The translations under genes were made by a program, and so were the position numbers. From positions 10,439,501 through 10,503,500 of the forward strand of contig CM048843.1 in the NCBI GenBank assembly GCA_026545765.1: a stretch of DNA of 64,000 nt, read 5' to 3'. The DNA is from Plantago major (lineage: Eukaryota; Streptophyta; Magnoliopsida; Lamiales; Plantaginaceae). Below, piece after piece: positions 58,490-64,000 of the stretch. Numbering within the stretch: position 1 is the stretch's first letter; each line of letters opens with the position of its first letter. The notes below the pieces were generated by a model, which saw nothing but the letters and a program-made list of their open reading frames with translations, was not told the origin of the DNA and did not search any database.

Positions 58490-59105
58490 TTGAATCTAGG
58501 AGAGGCTATATTGAGTTCTTAAATTTACAATCCTTGTGCAAAGAAATTTTGAATTTAATTACTACCTGATAGCTCATTCATATAATTGAAATTTAGAACT
58601 TGAACGTACTAATTTACACATGTCGATGAATTAACGTACCAACAATAAACAACATTACATAAAATATAACGTAGTAACACGTTACTGCGTGTTATGCGAG
58701 TTCTAGTCACTTTTATAATTTCAACTCATGTACATCGACCGGAAATCGGAATACAAAGATAGCAAATTTGTGAAGTAGTAGGTACGTGATATTTAAATAA
58801 CGACTATGAGAGGGATACGCAAAGAGTGTTAAAGCGTCCCCAATCAATAAGAATTAAGGTCTTCCCCAATATCTACACGGAATTGCAGCTACACAACACC
58901 AACAATTACCATACATGCTAGCACAGGGCTAATGCAAGAATCTATACGGGTAGTGATTTTACTTTTTTTTAAAATGAAAATACTATATAAACATAAATAT
59001 TGTAAAATTAATTATTTAAAAATAAGATTTTCATTTTTCGTGTTTCATAAAAAATAACGCTGAAGCTTTTAACAGTATAGACTAAATTAACATGGACAAA
59101 TATTT
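58490..59105. other. AT-rich intergenic stretch
   Basis: No gene or repeat boundary recognised. Confidence 0.5.
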
Positions 59106-59113
59106 CATTTATT

Positions 59114-60201
59114 GGGGTGCATTACATCTGGACGAACCCCTTCATAGATACTCTAATTACATCTGAATCCTTATTAGTCCAACAATAACATATACATACC
59201 TTGCTCGATAGATTTAATTACATCTAAACCCACGAATTTGACTTTTTACGAATTAAAACACGGAAAAGACATTTTTAACCTTGATGCAAAATTGAATTTT
59301 GAAAGTGGCCAAACAACTATAATTTCTTAAATTTACATTTAGGTCCAAATTAATTTTGAAAATTGCAATATACGATCCCTGGTCACATCAAATTTTCGAA
59401 AGCAGGGGTCTCAAGTTTTCTAAATATGCAATTCAGTCCTTGCAACAAACAAATATTTCTCAAAAAACCCAAATATCAACTCAAAAATCCAGGCTCTAAC
59501 CCATCGAAATCCCTTGAATCGAAGTACAAACAAATTTCAATTCCAATTTTCCGATCTGAACTAGGATTTATGTTGGTGATGTTTTCGATCTCCCAACCTT
59601 CTCCTTCATCGCCAATAACAATGGCAGCCCTCTCACCCCCATCTCATTTACAACCTCCCACCCACCGCATCTCATCTAAAAAAAGCCCAGATGCTCCTCC
59701 CATGCCCATTGCCATAAAATTGGTTTTCCGACAAAAGAACGTAAGATGAAGAAAGAAAACCAAAAAATGCCCAGATCATCTTCCTATCAACTCGCACAAC
59801 TACATTTGCATCCTCCACTTTTAAACTCCTTTTTTCAATCAAATAAACCTATCATAACTGCAAAGAGAAAGGGGTTCAACTCTGTATACTTATCTTGAAT
59901 AACGAAAAATGAGAGGCAAAATTTTTGCCATTGAACTTGATGCCTGAGAAAAGAAACGAGGAATCTGTTGCCATAGTTTTCAATCTCAATTTCTATTCGC
60001 TGTGATGGAATTATTTGCAGACTAGGAGTTGGTGAAGAAGATGAAGAAATATTAAGCCCGCGTTTGGGGAATAGATTTTGCATAACTTAATTTAAATTGG
60101 TCAGTTGCATAATCACCTTTTGAACTCAAACGTAATTGTTAGATTAACATGGACTTAAATGAAAGTGACGTCTCTATTAAGGGTCCAAGGTAATAGACCC
60201 C
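59114..60201. mobile_element. Mutator-like element, about 1.09 kb, non-autonomous
   Basis: Inverted ends GGGGTGCATTACATCTGGAC on the left and, reversed, GGGGTCTATTACCTTGGACC on the right are flanked by CATTTATT (59106-59113 and 60201-60208, with the first C shared with the element end). The core at about 59575-60065 is richer in GC and contains short frames with Pro/Ser-rich sequence but no known domain. No transposase. Its structure parallels the elements at 9617 and 55823. Confidence 0.75.
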
Positions 60202-60637
60202 ATTTATTGATACTATATAATTTTCAGCACATATTTACTTCAACATATGCAGAATTGGAGTGTGTGTAAAAATATAATATTTTAAAAAATTAATTGGAGT
60301 ATATGTACAATACAAATTAATATGTAAGTTTGTCACTTTGTCTCATTAGAGAGAAAAATAGTGTTGAAGTAATAAGTTATAGATACTATAATACTCCATC
60401 CACTCCCTTAAAAAAATTATACATTGCCCCTGAAGGAAACAGGGTGTTTTAATAGTTTAAGTTCTAGTTTGCATTTTGTTAGACATATTTGGCTTCATGA
60501 TGTACTAGCTATATTAGACATGTACCTTGAACATTTGGTCCTTTATTGAAGTAGAATTTTGAAAAAACCAATTAATTTTTTTAAATTCTGTTAAGGAAAT
60601 TAAAATTGTGCTATTCTAACTCTTCTTAAGCTCTGTT

Positions 60638-61467
60638 AGGGTGAGCGCGGGCGGGTGTGGGCGGGTTTTTACGAAAAATCTAATCGACCCACCTATAGCG
60701 GGTGATTATAATTATAAACCGAGGCGGATGGAATATTTTTCCAACTCACGGCGGTTCGGGTTATAAAAATGGCGGGCGGGTGGCGGACGGATTGGCGGGT
60801 GAATATAGATAAAAATGGATGTAGTAAAAAACTTGCAACTTGTGCAAAAGTAGATGTGCAAGTCCAAAAAAAAAAAAATCAGCAACAAAGAGCATGTTCT
60901 GAACAAAGAGGGTAGTGATTCTTTTGAAGTAGTTGTCTTTCTTCACTTAATTTTAAAGATTTTCACGCAGACTTGTGTTAGGCTCTGTTCTTTTCAACTG
61001 AAATTTACTAAACTGAGCTGAACTGAACTGAATTGTATTATAAAATATAACTAAGCAGAACTGAACTGAATGAGTTTTCAGTTGAAGAGAACAGAGCCTT
61101 ATTTTGCTTGAATACATGACATAAGCTGAGAAGAATGAATTGTGAGTGCAAAAATGAAGACGAAATAGTGCTTAAAGAGAAGAGTTTTAGGCTCACTTAA
61201 ACTATATATATCTATACTCAACGACATAAGCGAAGATGCAACTTATCTAGTCGATGGGTCTCCTTATACTTAAATTCACAAACATATACCTACATACATA
61301 CAAAAAAAATGGTAGGTGGGTTGCGAGTTGCACCCATCCAACCTAATGGCAGGTGAAAAAAAATTTAACCCATCACACATTTTATAAAAAAAATTTAGTT
61401 GGCGGGTGCGGGTGAAAGGCGGGCGTTTTGCGCGGGTGGGTCGGACGGGTGGATTTTTTTCACAGCC
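60638..61467. mobile_element. hAT-like non-autonomous element, copy 2 (middle level of the nest)
   Basis: Flanked by CTCTGTT at 60631-60637 and 61468-61474, a 7-8 bp target repeat as hAT elements make. Ends AGGGTGAGCGCGGGCGGG and, reversed, GGCTGTGAAAAAAATCCACC. It is colinear with copy 1 at 11110-11860 except for a Tourist insertion and an adjacent gap of about 30 bp. No transposase. Confidence 0.82.
60981..61098. mobile_element. Tourist-like MITE, 118 bp (inner level of the nest)
   Basis: GGCTCTGTTCTTTTCAACTG ... TTTTCAGTTGAAGAGAACAG then AGCC, flanked by TTA at 60978-60980 and 61099-61101. The inverted ends are nearly perfect, so it is the youngest piece here. Confidence 0.9.
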
Positions 61468-61641
61468 CTCTGTTGATCTTCGTCTGAACTGAATTGAACA
61501 TAACTGAACTGATCTGATATGATATGAACTGAAGTTACTGAACGAAACTGAACTTATCCGTCGTATAAAAAATAACTAAGCAAATCTAAACTGAACTGCA
61601 CTGCAGTTAATGATTTTCCAGACGGAGATAGTTGAGCCTTG

Positions 61642-62900
61642 GTTCCATTCCATATTAAATAATCCTGATCTTCATCCCAATTTCCTTCATGTTGTATTTT
61701 TCGATGGTTTGAAGAACTACATATCACTCATAAATTAGTAAAATAAAAAGTTTTTACAACAATCATTTTCAATTGCCATTACTCAATTCATTCCTTCCAT
61801 AAAATAATAGTCACCGAATTTTCTCAAAACTTATATCTAACTTCAATAGTTTTTCAAAAATGTCATTAAAAAATGAACATAAATATGAGATCGGGACTGG
61901 TGGAGGTCTGATTTACCACCAGTTTATCAACTGTCTTATAAACTTGACAATCTTATTTTTGAAATATCTCTTATAATAACGCTTAGTTGGTAGCTAATAA
62001 GCTAAAGTTTAAAACAACTAATCAATTTACTAAAGGTAACTTCAACAAAATCAACTAATTTATCAGTTCTTTAATCAGATATCAATTAGTTTTGCTAAAC
62101 ATAGTCGGAGTATAATTCCAGTCCACAAAAACTAACGTGGAATTTTTCAGTCCATTCATATTGGAACTGTTTAATATTTTAATAAGCAAATTTAAAACTT
62201 TGATACTTGAAACATATCAATTTTTTAACTGTTTGGCATTATAATAAGCAAGTTTAAAGTTTTGATGCTTCAAACAAATCCAGAGTTTGAGTTTATAAGT
62301 GACGGGACCACATAATTAGTACACTTTTAGGGTTTTCAAAAATCAAATTAATGACTTGCTTTATCGAAATCAAGCCCAGATTCTCGTCCAATTACGCAGA
62401 CTTGGTCTGGCGTTTTAACTAGTTAAAAGAAGAATGATTTTATATTACAATGATTAAGTTTTAAAATAATGTTTAAATCTCAATAAGTGCAACATAAAAG
62501 GGCAACTTTGTGAATGGTCACAAGTAAATAGTAAGCTTTAGCCACACCACAAAGCTATGCCTCCCACAATATCTCATTCTTTGTCTTGCTTTTGCACATT
62601 CATGCATAGTCATAACTCATAAGAGAAAAGCTAATCACATTTATATATTGTTGATTTGTAGATTGTTCTTGAGATGTACATGTAAAGTAATCTACACGGT
62701 TCGTGATGATTACATGTATATGTGGGGTACGTTTGAAATGCACGATTGTACATTCAAATACACATGGCTCAAATCAAGTATTCATAGAGTGGATGTGGCG
62801 TATTAGATAAGCTGGGATAGAAGGTGGAATTCCGATTGGCACTTAAACAATGCCAAGTTGCCATTTGAACAGTACGTAGGTCACTATTAAAGGAGTCTAT
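61642..62900. other. Intergenic stretch upstream of the NF-YB gene
   Basis: AT-rich, with no other gene or clear transposon end seen. Confidence 0.5.
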
Positions 62901-62918
62901 CAGAAAGAGGTAACTGCT

Positions 62919-63386
62919 ATGTATGTTATTGAAAAAAAAAATCACGTCACAAATCCTATTTTGAGAATGAATGAGCAAGATAATAGGTTGCTTCCAATAG
63001 CCAACGTTGGGAGGATCATGAAACAAATCCTACCCCCAAATGCCAAGGTCTCCAAAGAGGCCAAAGAAAGAATGCAAGAGTGTGCAACTGAGTTCATAGG
63101 CTTTGTCACCTCTGAAGCTTCCAACAAGTGCCACAAGGAGAACCGCAAGACGGTGAATGGAGACGATGTTTGCTGGGCTTTGAGTTCTGTAGGGCTTGAC
63201 AACTACTCAGATGTCACGGCTATGTACTTGAGCAAGTACAGGGAGTATGAGAGGAAGAGGGCTAATGAAAACCACAAGGCGACCGAGGCACCCTCAAGCA
63301 GTGAAGAAAGGCTGGATGAAGGAATCTGCAACTACCATGGCTGTTCATCAGTTCCATCATTTGGTTTTCAGATTCTAGACCAGTGA
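62919..63386 (+). CDS. NF-YB (HAP3/CBF-A) transcription factor subunit, NF-YB4-like, intronless
   Basis: Encodes 155 aa from 62919, or 139 aa from the second ATG at 62967 (MNEQDNRLLPIANVGRIMKQ), which fits the short N-terminus of NF-YB4-type proteins and is the likelier start. The histone-fold domain covers about residues 22-112: RLLPIANVGRIMKQILP, AKVSKEAKERMQECATEFI, FVTSEASNKCHKENRKTVNG and DDVCWALSSVGLDNYSD. It pairs with NF-YC, then binds NF-YA and CCAAT boxes in the nucleus. It lacks the LEC1-type domain residues. The C-terminal 30-40 aa are Ser/Glu-rich and variable, as usual. Complete. Confidence 0.93.
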   Translation: MYVIEKKNHVTNPILRMNEQDNRLLPIANVGRIMKQILPPNAKVSKEAKERMQECATEFIGFVTSEASNKCHKENRKTVNGDDVCWALSSVGLDNYSDVTAMYLSKYREYERKRANENHKATEAPSSSEERLDEGICNYHGCSSVPSFGFQILDQ

Positions 63387-63389
63387 AGA

Positions 63390-64000
63390 AATTAATTAGT
63401 GTGACAAAAATCAACCGTGGGAAGTATTTTCAACAAGCTAGGTAACTTTTCATACTGATTTGTCTGATGGTACTGATCTGTGACACAATTGATCAAATTA
63501 TATATATATATATATATGGTATGAAATTAGCTCATCATAGAGCTTAAAGTTTTCTGGAAAATGTTGGTTTGGTTTAATTAACTCTCATCATAAAAATCTA
63601 GCTTATCATCATCTTCATGAGATCATTCTTGAGCTATTTGTATAACTCAGATCCTAAAAATGTTAGAAAGTGCATTTTGTTTTATGAATTTTGTCTTAAA
63701 AATTAGTTATATACTTCTCATAATTTTACTTGTAACCGCTAGCTGTATCAAAACTAAGAACGCAAATTTTTGTAAGTGTTTATGGGAGGTTACTAGTTAA
63801 ATCTATATAGTTTATGTACTATATGCATGTCATAAAAAATTAACATTTTAATATAGTGTTTGCTCTAGGTGACTACTGAAAAACTCATAAATTATAGGAA
63901 AAAAATATAAAACAGGATTAAAAAATAGTAGTGAATAAGTTAATTTAGTTGTTTGCTAAGCTCCTGGTGAGTACACCATATCAACTAATTTTATTTTATT
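63390..64000. other. 3' flank of the NF-YB gene
   Basis: AT-rich; a short (TA)n tract lies at about 63499-63518. No gene seen. Confidence 0.5.

Larger units (their letters stand above)
60629..61638. mobile_element. Tourist-like MITE split by an hAT-like element (outer level of a nest)
   Basis: The left tip AGCTCTGTT (60629-60637) follows TTA. The rest continues at 61468 (CTCTGTTGATCTTCGTCTG) and ends ATAGTTGAGCC at 61638. The end pair GCTCTGTTGATCTTCGTCTG and, reversed, GCTCAACTATCTCCGTCTGG is a clear inverted repeat once the insert is taken out. Confidence 0.75.

Overview
The window is plant nuclear DNA, almost certainly from a eudicot. It is AT-rich, its genes have many GT-AG introns, and it carries plant-only families: 9-lipoxygenase, GASA/snakin, a RanBP2-finger OZ/VAR3-type protein, the plant SnRK1 beta-gamma subunit, a plant-type F-box-associated protein and NF-YB. 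Small plant transposons (Stowaway, Tourist, hAT, Mutator-like) lie between the genes. The order of the plant is not proven; an asterid is only a guess. No CRISPR, bacterial or organelle gene block is present.

Layout. 1-959: the last two exons of a broken lipoxygenase (LOX). 960-14290: a 13 kb gene desert built from layered transposon relics: a TRIM-like LTR fossil, an RNase H-like relic, a Helitron-like end, nested Stowaway and Tourist MITEs, an hAT transposase relic, a Mutator-like element with perfect 9-bp target duplications, and a GC-rich hAT-like element. 14338-19330: a complete nine-exon 9-LOX. 19847-20650 (minus): an F-box-associated domain ORF without F-box or ATG. 21614-33791: a complete 15-exon REV3, the catalytic subunit of DNA polymerase zeta. 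35623-36148: a three-exon GASA peptide. 37369-41672: a five-exon organelle-targeted RanBP2 zinc-finger protein (OZ/VAR3 type). 43238-49926 (minus): a 13-exon SNF4-like SnRK1 beta-gamma subunit, convergent with the previous gene. 50520-54900: tandem and inverted repeats without a convincing gene. 55718-57679: remnants of a MATE transporter, split by a Mutator-like element. 59114-60201: a third Mutator-like element. 60626-61641: a three-level nest of DNA transposons. 62919-63386: an intronless NF-YB gene.

The genes do not form a pathway; this is ordinary plant gene order. The two LOX copies are probably relics of a local tandem duplication. The most notable gene observation is that the intact LOX has glycine at the Coffa position, where plant S-lipoxygenases have alanine, together with the Thr-Val pair of 9-LOXs. 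This predicts altered product stereochemistry. The most notable structural observations are the nested transposons, the three Mutator-like elements with GC-richer cores, and the repeat array at 50.7-53.9 kb. I found no clearly new multi-gene system.

Exon borders were read by eye from splice sites, reading-frame phase and remembered family sequences; no alignments were run.
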